In this document: positions 37,301 to 48,955 of the stretch, one piece after another
Position numbering within the stretch: the first letter of the stretch is position 1
Layout of the letters: each line of letters opens with the position of its first letter
Notes under the pieces: model-generated
Database searches by the model: none
What the model saw: the letters and a program-made list of their open reading frames with translations, nothing else
Told to the model about the DNA's origin: nothing
NCBI GenBank assembly: GCA_027924645.1
Contig: BSBN01000047.1
Coordinates: forward strand, 1,984,001 to 2,048,000
DNA: 64,000 nt
Origin: Cunninghamia lanceolata
Taxonomy: Eukaryota; Streptophyta; Pinopsida; Cupressales; Cupressaceae
Direction of reading: 5' to 3'
Position numbers and translations under genes: made by a program

Positions 37301-38275
37301 AGACCACCGAGGGCAAATCTAGGGTTGGTCACCACTAGGGATGGCCAACAGTGAGTCTTGAGGTTTTAGATCGACGGTGAGAGAGATTTAAGGTTGGTGG
37401 TGGTCAGGCAGATCGGAGGCAGAAAAAATGCATCAAGGGGTTTTTAAAACAATGACTAAGAGGGAGTATGCAGGGAGTGGATGAGAGAGTATGGAGGGTG
37501 GTGGCGGCGTAGGTCACCACCACTGCTGGTGACGACCAAACGAAGACTTCCCAATGGCGACAACGACCACAACAGACATGGGTGAAGCTAACTAATTGAC
37601 CAGAAGTAGCAATGAGCTCCAAAGAATGTTTGATGGTGGGAGAAGAAAACGTTGGGTGGCGGCAGTTAGGAGTTGGCGTTCAAGGTTTTTTAACCAATGT
37701 TGACAGAGGATTTCAAACACAATCGCCCCAAACCCTTAATAAAACATTCTAAACAGTGATCAATCCTACTAAACCCAAAGTAAAACCAAAAAATAGTTAG
37801 TGTAGAGAGTTTTGTAGTTGGGGTCGACTGAGATTTTTGGCAGGTCAACAGTGGCTTTATGGACTATAACATACAAAAGAAACTACCTTGCAACAAATGA
37901 AAACCATGAATCTAAAATGCAGACCACACCTGCAAAATAAATATCGACCGGGATTAGCATCCATAGGGGGTCTGCGGATTCCGTACAATACGGATCCAAA
38001 CAAATCTGTACCATACAGATCTACAAGCCCTAAAATAATTTTCAAAAAATCACAAAAATTTTCAGAAGCAAAATAGGGCGAATTTACAGTCAAAATTTAT
38101 GGAATCAGCCTCCTGATTGCAACGGTGCAGTCAGTTTTTGCCCAAGATGCAACCTGCAATAGCTCATCCCCAAAATTTGCAACTTTTGAGAAAACGAGGG
38201 GTAGAAAAGTGCAAACTTTTGATAACAAAAACCTGCAAAAAACTCACAATTAGATCCGAGACTGGGTGTGCCATA
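34342..38275 (-). other. Long non-coding leader of the Gypsy-type element
   Basis: About 3.9 kb between the 5' LTR and gag, with no supported reading frame. A 59-base tandem duplication lies at about 34731-34848. Part of 35370-35640 reads as a plausible spliced-gene-like sequence but shows no known domain. Confidence 0.5.
38256..38273 (-). other. Possible primer-binding site
   Basis: Two bases inside the 5' LTR the minus strand begins TGGCACACCCAGTC. A TGG start is what a PBS needs, but I cannot assign the tRNA. Confidence 0.4.
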
Positions 38276-39079
38276 TGAAATCATGAAAAATCAACATGAA
38301 GGAAATGATAACAAATGCAAATCAAACAAATACAAACCTCATATTGACTCATGATCCATTGATAGGGTTGAGAGTGTTGCACCCAAAACACTCTAGCTTT
38401 ACCCAAATAGATGAATGTTGGTTGCTTGATTCTACAGCATAATGGTGAGATAGGGATAGATAGATGAATGATTGGATGAATGCAAGATAGATGGATGAGA
38501 GATTGAGAAGAAATTTTGACAAGAAATTTTGATAGCATGTGGATACTAGAAGAAGATTAATTTTAAAATAGCTCAACAGAGGCTACCTTTATAGAAAAGG
38601 GCAAATTTGAATGAACGATTGTGATTGAGAGTTATGTTGAAAGATATGGACGGTCAAGATCGATTAGGGTTGGATTAGGGTTTCCCACTCAAAGAGGGAT
38701 TGTAGTCACATGACAAGTGTGCGATAAAGAATAAAGGGGAATCTAATTCAAATATTATATTTGAATTAGATTGACATGTGAAGGTATATTAAGTGGGAGA
38801 TGAGACATGTGACATGTGTCGTAATGTTATGAGAGGTGAGGGAATAATTCAAATTTTTAATTTGAATTATGTGAGACATGTGAGGTGCAATTAATTAACT
38901 AAATGGGATTTACTTAATTAATTGGGAATGTGATAAAGTGGGATTAATTAAATAAATTAGGTTTATTTAATTAATCAAGAAGGTGATTAAGATGGGATGA
39001 ACTAGGACCTAGGGATAAACACACAAGGTCATGTCAACAAGGTGTTATGTCAAGACATGGACATTTTTTTATGTCTATA
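38276..39079 (-). repeat. 5' LTR of Gypsy-type element
   Basis: 804 bases matching 27213-27992. It has a short duplication (gaaattttga) near 38510 and an extra aatttttaatttga palindrome near 38850. The outer CA is TA. Confidence 0.93.
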
Positions 39080-39084
39080 CTTAC

Positions 39085-39508
39085 TTCAGAACTGCAGAAC
39101 AAAACATGCTAATGTGGAGGAATGTGGACCAATTTGCTCAACACTATTCACTGTCTCTATCTTACTTCTGCAGACCCAGACTTAGTCTTTTCACCAAATG
39201 ACTTCTAGAGAAAGTCATGACTTGATTATTGAAGTGTAGCATCAATAGCTAACTGAGAACATCATACCTGAGTCACATCTTCATATCTTCACATGCGGAG
39301 GAGTACTGATCCTTTTTCTGTCTCATACTTGAACACTTCCAATACTTAGCCAATTTAGGGTTTCCAGACCAGAATACTTGTACCTTATTACCAGATTAGG
39401 ATTGTCTTCTGGAGTAATGTGACTTTGCCATTGTGATGAATGATCTTTTCCTTGTTGCCATCAATGACAACACTCAAGTCTAATACATATCAATGTCTCT
39501 TGCCAATA
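39085..39508 (-). repeat. 5' LTR of the non-autonomous element, outer part
   Basis: 424 bases that continue the LTR after the Gypsy insertion and match 14545-14958. The terminal CA seen at 14957-14958 is TA here. Confidence 0.9.
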
Positions 39509-42100
39509 GTTTCTTCTATCAACAAGAGGACAAATGGGACTCCTTGTGGTAGAGTAAAGGCTTCTTGTTGTTGTCTTAGATTGATCTCCTCAATCTTATC
39601 ATGGATAGACCTCACCCACTCTCCTCTCACTCCTAGGCACATTCGTGAGCCAAGATAGAGGTAGATGTATGATGACTACCCTTAACTAGATTTAGGGGTT
39701 TTAACCTAGGGTTTAGTTGACCTAGGGTTTGGCAATGCTTTGAATTGTTTTTACCTTGTGCTATGATCAAGGGTTTGATTGAATTGTTTAACCGTGGTTT
39801 ACCTCGTGATGGTATCGAGGGTTTGCAAGTTTGTCTATTCTAGGGTTTCTATATGCATGCAAAGCTAAATGATATGCAAACATATTTTTATGCTTTTTTA
39901 GTGTTTTTGAAATAAAAAGTGTCATTTAATCTATGAAAGGGAAATATGAATGCAAGCTAATATGACTTTTCCTAATGCAAGTTTAATCTATGTTTTTAGG
40001 TTTTCAATTGTTTTGAAGTAATCTAATCTAAACAGGGAAAATGATTCTTCAAATAATCTAGATCTAAGAATCTGAAAGTAATTATTCTAACATGCAAGAT
40101 CTAATTATCAAGGAAAAAGCAAAGATTTACAGTTCCCAAGAGCAAATTTGGTTTTCTAATTACTATGAATTGAATAAAGCAATGAAGGAACCTGAAAGAA
40201 ATGAAGATTTGTGTGACTCCACTACCCTCAGAAATCCTTGATATTGGCAACCTCGAGTCCTTTTGAAGTAGCAGGGGATCCTCTTGATTACAAAATGACA
40301 CAAAGAAGCAAAAAGAAGCTTGTTGAAGCTTGAAAGATCTCAATGAGAGCTTTGGTTGAGCACAGTGGCGTTGAATGAAGCAGCATGACGATGCTTGGTT
40401 GAACAATGAATAAAGCAAAAGGCACCTTCGTCCTGTAAGAGAATTTGAATGCAAAGTTGGAGAACAAAAACTGGCAAGAGTTGTGTGTACAATGAATTTG
40501 CCTCCCCTTGTGCTTGAGGGAGGGGTGTATTTATAGGTTTAAGGAATGAGATTGATTGAGAAGTTAACTCATTTGATTCATGAGTTAACAAGGATTGATT
40601 GGGGAGTTAACAAGGTTGATTACCTAGTGAACTCAGTTAACCATGGAGTGATAAATCAATAATAGCTTATCACTGAAGAAGAAATGGAGATGCGAGGATG
40701 CATGAGATTGATTGAATAGTTAATTTTAGATCAAATGGAGTTAATTAATCATGTGTGGGTGCATGAAATAGTCAACTCCACATTAGGCATTAAAAATCAT
40801 ATGAACTAGAAGAAAAATAGGCGAAAATGAAGCTAACACAAGTGAGAAACTTGAGTTTTTCCACAGCTGGAAATACGACAGGGTCACCCCTTTTGCTAGT
40901 AGGGTTGCTCGGGGGGCAACCCTAGGTCGCCCGAGGGAGATCTGGGCTAGACAGGGTTTTCTGAAGAATTGTAGGTGGGGAAATGAAAGAAGAGAAGAAA
41001 AGGAGGGGTTCTGCCTCCAAAAATAGGTTAGTCATGTGCAAGAATCCAAATCTCCACTTGCACCTGTAGGATCTCCCAGAGGAAATCTAGAAATAATAGG
41101 GGGAGATTTGGATTGGTTGAGCGGAATTGAAAACTAAAAGCGGGAGATGGAAAGGGGGAACCTCTAGAAGGCTTCTAGGGGATGCAAAGGATGAAAAACA
41201 CAAGGGAAAGGTGAAACTCACCTACAATATGCTTACAAGGCTTAGGAGCAAGGTTGAAAGCTCAAAAAACACAAATCGACAAGTGTCGCAAAAAGATGCC
41301 AAGAAGCGTCACAAGCGACGAGAAAGAAATCAACAAAGAGGAATCAACACAAGACAAGAAAGACGACACATCATCAATAGGTTTGCTACTTAAAGGGCAT
41401 TATTTCATGCTTACATGTACATGACAAGGATTTGAATCATCATAGGGGACCTCATGGAGGCTGTGCATGATTTTTGTGCTTACATATTTGCTCCCTCAGG
41501 GACGGTAGTCTACATGAAAGGTAGTTACCATTCCTGAACTAGGCCTTACCTATTGTCAATTTTCCAGCAATTGTACCTACAATAACTAGTATTAGTCCGG
41601 CATTTAAATATATCAAAATAAATAATGAAAACTAAAATGATGAACTTACCATGGATCGTTCGAGTTCGACTAGTTTTTTGTCTTTGTTGGTTTGAACCTA
41701 TAGGGATGAAAGCACGTAAAATGATGCACAAAAATGATGCATAAAAGTAAAGAACTAATCTAAAATGCACAAATGAAACTAAGCTAAGGGAAAACAAAGC
41801 AAGCAAAATTGTGAGATCAAAGCAAAACGGTGATGAAATCGATCGTGTGAGTAGTCATTGGAAAGGTATCGCCAAGGAGATCACAAAGATGGCCACCTCT
41901 TCTTCAGCTATAGAGAATCAGTATGCAAACATTGAAAAACTCTTCTCTAAACCCTAGTTTGAATTTTTCAAAAAAATATCTTGAAATTATCTATTTTTGA
42001 TGATTTTCTCTATTGCATTGTATCAGTCTTGTCGTTTATAGTAAGATAGGTTTTTTGTTTTCTAAAATCGATCGAAAAATGAAGTTTTTAGAGCAATTTT
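39509..42100. other. Unassigned non-coding sequence to the right of the nested complex
   Basis: No protein similarity is seen. At about 40862-40945 there is GC-rich sequence with the same GGTC-CCC-GGG-GATC motifs as at 42100-42260. A purine/pyrimidine boundary at 41484 (tgcttaca followed by tatttgctccctc) looks like an LTR edge next to a PPT on the minus strand, but no partner LTR was found. Confidence 0.4.
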
Positions 42101-42260
42101 TGATTGAGGGATCTCCCTCTAGGGTCTCCCCTTTTGTCAGGCAGGTCACCTGGGGGAGATCATGTCTGACAGTAGGGTCGCACAAGGGAGATCCTACAAA
42201 ATAGCAGGGTCACCCGGGGGAGATCCTGCAAAACACCTGGGTCACCCGGGGGTGACCCTG
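42100..42260. repeat. GC-rich iterated motif
   Basis: Four imperfect units of about 35-40 bases built around GGTCACCCGGGGGAGATC. The last forms a near-palindrome at 42239-42258. The surroundings are AT-rich, so the block stands out. Confidence 0.65.
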
Positions 42261-42519
42261 TTGGGTTGATTTTGACCGAAATTTCATTTTGTTTAACACT
42301 CATTTTACTTCAATCTAACATGTTTTGGTTACTATAATTACCTATTTATTGCAATTTTGAAGGTTTATATGCTTTTTTGTGTAAGGTTTTTTACAATTTT
42401 ACAATTTTTAGGGGTTTTTACAAGTTTACAAGATCTAATCTAAAGTTTTCTTTTGATTTTGTAGGACATGCGTATCTGATGGAATGCCTGCCAAGAGCAA
42501 AGATGGCTCTCAGGGATGT

Positions 42520-43680
42520 TTTCTTCATTGAACGATGAGGATCATGCTATTCTGAGGAGGGCAGGTCTAGCTAGAGTTTGTCACATGACTGTTATTCATC
42601 CTATGTCTCGTATATGTTGTGACATTATGACTTACTGGGATGTAGACAAAAATGCATTCAGGTTCCCGTAGATCTCTAGAGAGTGGACCATCACTCTATA
42701 TGATGTGTATCATATACTTGGGGTTCTTGTGAGTCCTTCCAGCTAGTGAGTCCTTTGAGGACAAGGCATCTTGGGCAGAGTTCATGGGGATTAATTACCC
42801 CAGAGATCTGACAGGAGTCCAGGTCACTTCTGTGCCACGACTTCACATTCCACTTTTGAGGAGATTCCTGATCAGTTTGATTGCATCGAGGCTATTAGGA
42901 GACAAGGCCTCAGCTCATCTAAGATGGTGTTGGGCACCCATCATTTAGTATTGAGGAGGGCACAGTTTATGCTTGGGGACCAGACATCTTGGCCATGGTT
43001 TACAAGGACTTCTATTATATCTCACGGCGAGGGGATCTAGCTTTTAGCCACTCTTCTTTGATCATGACATGGATATTTGAGCACATAAGCCCTATCAGAA
43101 TCTCATTCCGATACCAAATAGATATTTACCGAGAGCAGTGAGATGGATGGACGTTGGTCACTTTGATGCTTCTTTACCCACTATTACTACTCTTACATTT
43201 GAGGATATGATCTTGGATCCTTATCATGACATGGAAGGATCCTGGTTAGGGAGTACTGTCATGAAGTATCTAAGATTTTAGACCATAATGGTCTAGTTGA
43301 GGTCCATCGGGTTGATCATGTTTCATAGTAGTTTAGCGAGGACATCCCTGAGGATTTGCCCCTAGTGTCCACATGCTATAGGACTGTTCAGGAGATGGGT
43401 GAGATTGGATAGAGGACTATAGTTTGGACTCCCTTAACTCCTAGAGTCTTCATTACTAGAGCTTCGAGATGAGGACATAGGGGAGGGAGAGGGACTCCTT
43501 CCCAATCTCTGATTGTGACTGTGGATTCAGAATCTACTGACGAGGACTATGTTCCAGATGATGATGATTCATCAGATGAGGTCCTTCCCAAGGATGTGCA
43601 GGATGATGATTTTGATGATACTGGTGATTCAGATGATGGTCCTGATATCCTCGAGGGTCCTCTTGTTGTTCTTTGACCTC
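42520..43680 (+). pseudogene. Plant mobile domain (PMD)-like protein, decayed
   Basis: The frame reads DEDHAILRRAGLARVCH, then FRFP, a stop, and SREWTITLYDVYHILGVLV. This pattern (leader helix, FxFPW-like, then EWTITLxDVxxILG) is that of the plant mobile domain found in MAIN/MAIL proteins and in transposon-carried copies. Many stops and frameshifts follow. Near 43500-43660 an acidic tail (VDSESTDEDY, DDDDSSDE) remains open. Because it lies among retroelements it could be a transposon-borne copy rather than a host gene. Recognition rests on a short stretch. Confidence 0.45.
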
Positions 43681-44649
43681 CTCATTCAGATGAGGTGATT
43701 TGACAATTTGACCCTGATTGGCAGCTTGGTGATCTGCGTAAGTTTCATCTATTTGCTTTTCATACTTTTGTCTTTTCTCTTTTCATGAGGAACTAACTTG
43801 TTTTTCTTTCGATTTGCTCTTTCAGGTAATGTCAAAGAGTGGAGGGACTTTTTCACAAAATTAAAGTTGGAGTGGCTTCTCCCTTCATTGGATGACTCGT
43901 GACCGTCTTCTAGATGATCCTGGTGTGCCCCTTGCTGCTAGGTGACACACTGACATTTTTGCTCCTGTCTATCATGGATGTCAAGTGAATACTGACTTGA
44001 AGACCAAGGTTGACACCCTTAAGGGTGAGAATTAGGTACTTTGAGAGATGGCTCGTCTTAGTTTTGGATGACGTGATGCTAGTATGGTGGGACCTTCATA
44101 GTCACACACTCACAATAGAGCACCTCACTCTCATAGGTCTAATGGAGCGATGAGTGGTATTCGTAGATAGAGGAACCAAAGTCCTAAGGGTTCCATTGGA
44201 GGGAACCGACCTTGACTCTCTTTCTTGAGATCGTGCCCCCTTCCATGGGGAGCCTCTACTTTTTTTTTTAGAGCGTTTTGTCCTAGCTCTTTGATACCCT
44301 TGGTATATGTAAACTTCAGATGTATCCATGAAAGTTTATCTTTTTATGGTTTTCACCTATCAAATTTGTACTCATCTCTTGTGCATGTTTGGAGGTATGT
44401 GAACTTTTTGATTATCTGTTTGACCTTTTCAACTCTTTTAATGATGCAAGCATGATAATGATGACATATTTTTGTAATTTTTTGTGGCATATATATATGA
44501 GATGTAGTTCACGATATGATAATGCAGAAACACAAGAAATACTAAAACAAAACATTTACCTCTACTAAATGTCATACGATATGACATTTGACTTTATTGC
44601 TTTGAGACTCTTTTTCTAATTTTGACATGAATGCAATGTGGAACTGTAA
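43681..44649. other. Unassigned sequence between the PMD-like pseudogene and the Gypsy LTR
   Basis: Short open stretches continue (for example around 43830-43900) without known domains. The last 130 bases flank the LTR; no target duplication with 59024 was recognised. Confidence 0.35.
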
Positions 44650-45885
44650 TGTTGGAAAATGTCCCCTTGGGGGCTTTTTCCTCATAAGGTTTAGCTCCCG
44701 GGTCTTTAGCATGCATTTAGGACATCTTAGTTCATATTTTGGCATCCCAATGGAATGTGGCATAGGTGTCATGGCAAATTGGACCTATGTGGATCCCCTA
44801 AGTGGTACCTTACCCAAAATAGGGGGAGGACTTGGGTGCTCATGCCCTAGTCCTACCCTATTTTGGGGCAGCCCTAATTTTTAAGTGTCAGTTTATGACC
44901 GTTATTTGGTCCCTTTGCTGACATGGTAAGTTTTGATTTTTAAAATCTTGGTGGAAGTGCTTGTAGTTGCATGTATAAGCATGCTTAGGCATTCATTTAG
45001 AAACTAGATGGAAATTGTGATGTTCAAGTGTTCTCAAGGTGATTCAAGGCTTTCATTGTGTTGCAAGAGTAGACTTGTGTGTTTTGTGTGTTGATATTTG
45101 CAGATTTGAGCATCAATTTCCTCATGGCATGAAGAGCATCTTCCTCCCATTAGAGCTTCACTACAAGGTGACATAACATTGTGTTTTCATCTTTGATTCC
45201 TTTGGTTTTTTCCTCTGTCTCACAAGGGCATGCACTCTTTATCTGACAATGGTGTTCAGAGACTTAAGTGTCCTCCGGGGCTTGACTGAGGCAAGCCTCT
45301 AAACACCACAATCCCCAAACCAAGTCTTGTGATTACAGGTTACAGGTGTTGTATTTGGAAAAAGTGGACTTGCAGGAAGGATTGGTAGGCATCAATGATT
45401 CAGGATCTGAAGAAAAGGACACAAGAGCACTTCTAGGACTTGGGTGCTCACTCTAGTGTCCTCCACATCTGAGTTTTGGGAAATTGAAGTTACAAGCCTG
45501 ATCAATGTTGGAAGGAGGTCTTGATCCCACGAAGAAACTAGCACCTTGGACTTGGGTGCCCTCTCTAGTGTTCCTGACTGTTCTTCTTTAGAATCCTGAA
45601 AATAGGTATTCTATAATTTGGTATTTTACTCATGTCTGCAAGAGCTTTTTGTCATTCGTCAATTTGTTATCGTATTGGCATAATTAGGGTTTTAATGATT
45701 AATTGGGCATAAGAGAAGGAAAATTAATAATTAAAATCCCTAATCTAATTTTCCCTACATCTACAAGTAACCTAGGCTATGTTAGTGCTCGTCACTCGAT
45801 CCTAGATCCTTAAATGTATAGTGGAGAGGCGGATTTAAACATCTAAAAATCTAGAACATTAACAAATCCAATTTTCCCCTAAACA
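44650..45885 (+). repeat. 5' LTR of Gypsy element copy 2
   Basis: From TGTTGGAAAATGTCCC to CCCCTAAACA; matches 57785-59023 along its whole length with scattered substitutions. Confidence 0.92.
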
Positions 45886-45888
45886 TTT

Positions 45889-45898
45889 TGGTGAACCC
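45889..45898 (+). other. Possible primer-binding site
   Basis: TGGTGAACCC begins three bases after the 5' LTR. The tRNA is not assigned. Confidence 0.45.
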
Positions 45899-46560
45899 AT
45901 GTTTTTGAACTTAAATTGCAATTTGTTGAGTGTGTGTCTTTAGATTTGGATTTATTTCATTTATTCGTATAGTCATTCATTTTATTGCATTGAGAAAAAT
46001 TTAGAAAATACAAAAAAATTGCATTGTTTGGCTTACTAAATTGCATCAATTCTTTCTAAATTTTCCTAATTCAAATTTTTTGCATCATATCTGATATAAA
46101 ATACAGAAAAATCCAAAAATTTAGAAATTTGCATTGCATTTTCATTAATAATTTGCTAGGTTTTTGTAGAAATTTTGACAATTTTCATATAACCTAGTAA
46201 TTCCAAAATCTAGGGTTTGTAGGCAAAATCTTTTTTTCATATTTTTCTACTGATTTTAGAGGCTCATTCAAATTAAAATTTGGCTGTAGTCTTGTATTTT
46301 AGTGTGAATTTTCATTTAGATTTAAATATTTGTATTTTTGCATAGAAAATTTCAACAAAAACTGGCAATTTTGATGCATTTTCATTAAATTTGCATTGGC
46401 ATTTTGCATATTAAAGCTTGAAAATCATTTTTAGATCTAAGAGTAATTTATTTTAATCATAAATCAAACTTCAAAACATTCACATAGCATTTTGTCCCAA
46501 GATCTTAAACCTAGGGCTTCAAAAACAACGATTTTCACTAAATTTGGCCTTATCGACTTT
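45899..46560 (+). other. Non-coding leader, first part
   Basis: AT-rich with no reading frame; homologous to the 1800-2360 part of copy 1 in general character. Confidence 0.5.
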
Positions 46561-47300
46561 ATAAACTTGCACCATAAGTGTGTTGTGAAAGGTATTTTGG
46601 CATTAATTTTCTGTTATCATGGTAATAATTTTCTTCCCCTCATAAAAATTTTCACAACGCCCTTTTAACGGGCTCTTGTATTGAAAATTCAGTGAAAAAC
46701 TACAAATTTTGGCTATTTTTGCTCTAGGGTTGCTCTTGTATTGAAAATTCAGTGAAAAACTAAAAATTTTGGCTATTTTTGCTCTAGGGTTTGACCTAGT
46801 TTACACTCCAAGTGTGTTGTGATCAATTTTATGGATTGAGGTGACTGATATTATTGATTTTATTTGTTTCACCTCCTGAAATTCATTACAACACCCCTTT
46901 TTCTAGGTCTTGGAATTGAAAAACCGTGAAAAATAGCCTATTTTTGCTATATTTTCACTAGGATTTGACTTAAGTGGCTCTAAAAGCGTGTTGTGTTGGG
47001 TATTTTAGCACAAATCAGCTATTACTACTGATATTATTTTCTTTCCATCATCACTTTCCTCACAACACGCTTCATTTTTCTTTGTTGCATTGAGTTTTGG
47101 TGAAAAAAGTGTCTATTTCAACATATTTTCACTATAGTTTGACTTGGCATCATCTTGGATTTGCATAAAAAGTATGTTGTAAAGGATCTTATTTCTGTAT
47201 TACACTAATATCAGATATATTATTTTCTGTCCCTGATAAAAATCCTTACAACACATTTTCTTTCATATATTTGCATTGAAAAAGTACAAAAAATCAAGCA
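46561..47300 (+). repeat. Tandem array of paired motifs in the Gypsy leader
   Basis: Four units start near 46580, 46813, 46987 and 47172. In each, a GTGTTGTGAAA-like arm is followed 60-75 bases later by its reverse complement (TTTCACAAC, CATTACAACACC, CTCACAACACGC, CCTTACAACACA). Units share internal phrases such as ctattttcactagggtttgact. The first unit also holds a 60-base head-to-tail duplication (about 46672-46791). Confidence 0.75.
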
Positions 47301-47382
47301 TTTTAGGTCATTTTGCATATAGTTTGCACTTGTCGTTTGCATACTCTTGGAAAATTGTTAAAATATGATTTTGCATTTCATT

Positions 47383-47859
47383 ATGGCATCATGTTATTCA
47401 TCTCTGAAATCTTTACATGAGCATATCCTAGATTTTGAAAATTTTGCTAATTTCACTAATGAGAATCCTCATGTTCTAGAACACATAGCTTATATCAGTG
47501 GTATTGATGCTTCTATATGTTCTACATAAGAGTTGCAATTACTTTGTTATACACATGATTTTAGTAGCTTCACTTTACTCATAGGAGCATATCCTTTGAT
47601 ATTAGAAGATTTAACCAAATTCATCTCTAGGAATACTCATGAGAAAGATGAGAGTGAAAAGCCCTTTTCTGCCACAGAGTATGATGATGCTGCTGATGTA
47701 CCTTCCTTTCATCCCACTACTCTCTCTAGCCAAGATGTAGCATTAGAGGATGAGAAAAGGTCTCTCACATTAAAACCTTTGGGGATGGATATTGGGTGCA
47801 ATCAAGAGGGAAACAATGTTAATTCAATAATCATTAATGATTGTATGAGGGGCACTTAG
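47383..47859 (+). pseudogene. Gag-like N-terminal protein
   Basis: ATG at 47383 (MASCYSSLKSLHEHILDF). A TAA near 47527 interrupts it, and the frame stays open from 47533 to 47859. It aligns with the copy 1 protein (1345 to 323) through VLEHIAYI, YPLILEDLTKF and the DEKRSLTLK segment. No standard gag motif is visible in this short domain. Confidence 0.55.
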
Positions 47860-47881
47860 TGCACCCTCTTGCTTAAAACTG

Positions 47882-48955
47882 GTGTTTACAGTTCAAGGTG
47901 TTCAAAATGTGTTACAACAACCACACCGCAATGTGATTGCTCACACATACAACACCCGTAATAACAAGCAAAGTAACCAAGCATTGCATGTGCCTATCTC
48001 TCTTCCATGTTCTCAACCTATGCTCCCCCAACCACCTCATCTTACTCATAAAAGTGGTCAAGAGTATGATCTTGTCAAACAGCTTTGCACTACTCTAGCT
48101 AAGATCTCTCTTTGGGATTTAATACAAGCATCGCCTACATACCATGGAATGCTCCAAGAAGCTTTGCAAAAGGTGATTGTCCCACCTATTACTAAGCCTA
48201 ATGATGTAGCAGCCATATTGGATAGTATGCATGCGACAAAAATAGATACTCTCTTTCAACCATAGGAATTACCATCAATTGAAGTTCAAAACCAATATGA
48301 TCCTCTTATAATCTTTGTCACAATAAACAGAGCATTGGTAAAATGAGTTATGATTGACAATGGATCGGCTCTTAATGTTTGTAGCATTCACCTACTAGAC
48401 AAAATCAAGGTTGACACATCACAAATCACACCAAATGGCATTAGCATTCGTGGCTTTGATAATATTGGATGACAATCCATGGGCACTATAACTCTACCTA
48501 TACAAGTAGGACCTATGCTTGTGCCTACCGTGATTCATGTCATGCCTTGTTCTTTATCTTACAACATGATTCTTGGTAGACCTTGGATTCATGCATTGGG
48601 GGCAGTTCCTTCCACCTTGCATCATTCAATCAAATTTATATTCAAAGATAAACTTCATACTATTCATGCCAATCCTAAACCAGATAACTGCTTACACATT
48701 AAAAAACAAAAACTAGTTTACAATCATATGAGCTTAAACACTTTACGAGCTGGTTCATCAATGCCTCTAGCCATGAATAATGTTATGCAAGCCTCTCAAC
48801 CATCGAATGTACTTGTTCGTGATGATTGGGGTTCATTAGATTTTAATCCTTCCAGTATATGGGAATATAAAATTAATATCCTTGACACATCAAAAGTGGC
48901 ATCTCACCTAAGCAATCTTGTGAAGCACCTAAGAAACCTAAAATCCCCTTGGTAG
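47882..48955 (+). pseudogene. Gypsy aspartic protease region
   Basis: A new frame starts before 47882. The segment LCTTLAKISLWDLIQASPTY is the pre-protease motif of plant Gypsy polyproteins. The retropepsin fold follows: MIDNGSALNV (about 48352-48381) with active-site D-N-G as in several plant Gypsy families, GTITLPIQVGP and the flap, then MILGRPWIHALGAVPSTLH near 48567-48624. Stops near 48262, 48342 and 48470 break it. A partial segment runs to 48955. Confidence 0.8.

Larger units (their letters stand above)
27213..39079 (-). mobile_element. Pol-less Gypsy-type LTR element inserted in the LTR of the 7.2 kb element
   Basis: About 11.9 kb between two LTRs (780 and 804 bases), flanked by cttac at 27208-27212 and 39080-39084. 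On the minus strand it has a long leader (38275-34342), a gag-like region with zinc knuckle and G-patch, and a long low-complexity 3' region. No protease, RT or integrase is seen. It carries a solo Copia LTR. The LTRs differ by about a dozen bases in their first 210, mostly transitions. Confidence 0.9.
13471..39508 (-). mobile_element. Non-autonomous LTR retrotransposon with gag and an unknown second ORF, split by two insertions
   Basis: Taking out the two nested insertions and one copy of each target duplication leaves about 7.2 kb. On the minus strand it reads: LTR (39508-39085 joined to 27212-26119), primer-binding site, gag, a long second ORF, polypurine tract, LTR (14958-13471). No protease, integrase, reverse transcriptase or RNase H is visible in about 4.2 kb of internal sequence. 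It fits the class of gag-only (TR-GAG-like) elements. Its LTR tips, iMet-type PBS and PPT match the Copia family at 16375-23298, which makes a Copia helper likely. No matching target duplication flanks it (tttgt on the left, gtttc on the right). Confidence 0.85.

Noticed and set aside
40101..40591. Open frames on the minus strand near 40.3 kb
   Set aside because: No similarity to known proteins and two overlapping frames of equal quality; likely chance.
41127..41393. Lys/Arg-rich open frame
   Set aside because: Composition follows the purine-rich DNA; no domain or homologous copy.
41484..41500. Apparent LTR edge with PPT (tgcttaca followed by tatttgctccctcaggg)
   Set aside because: No second LTR, PBS or target duplication was found, so it is only a suggestive pattern.
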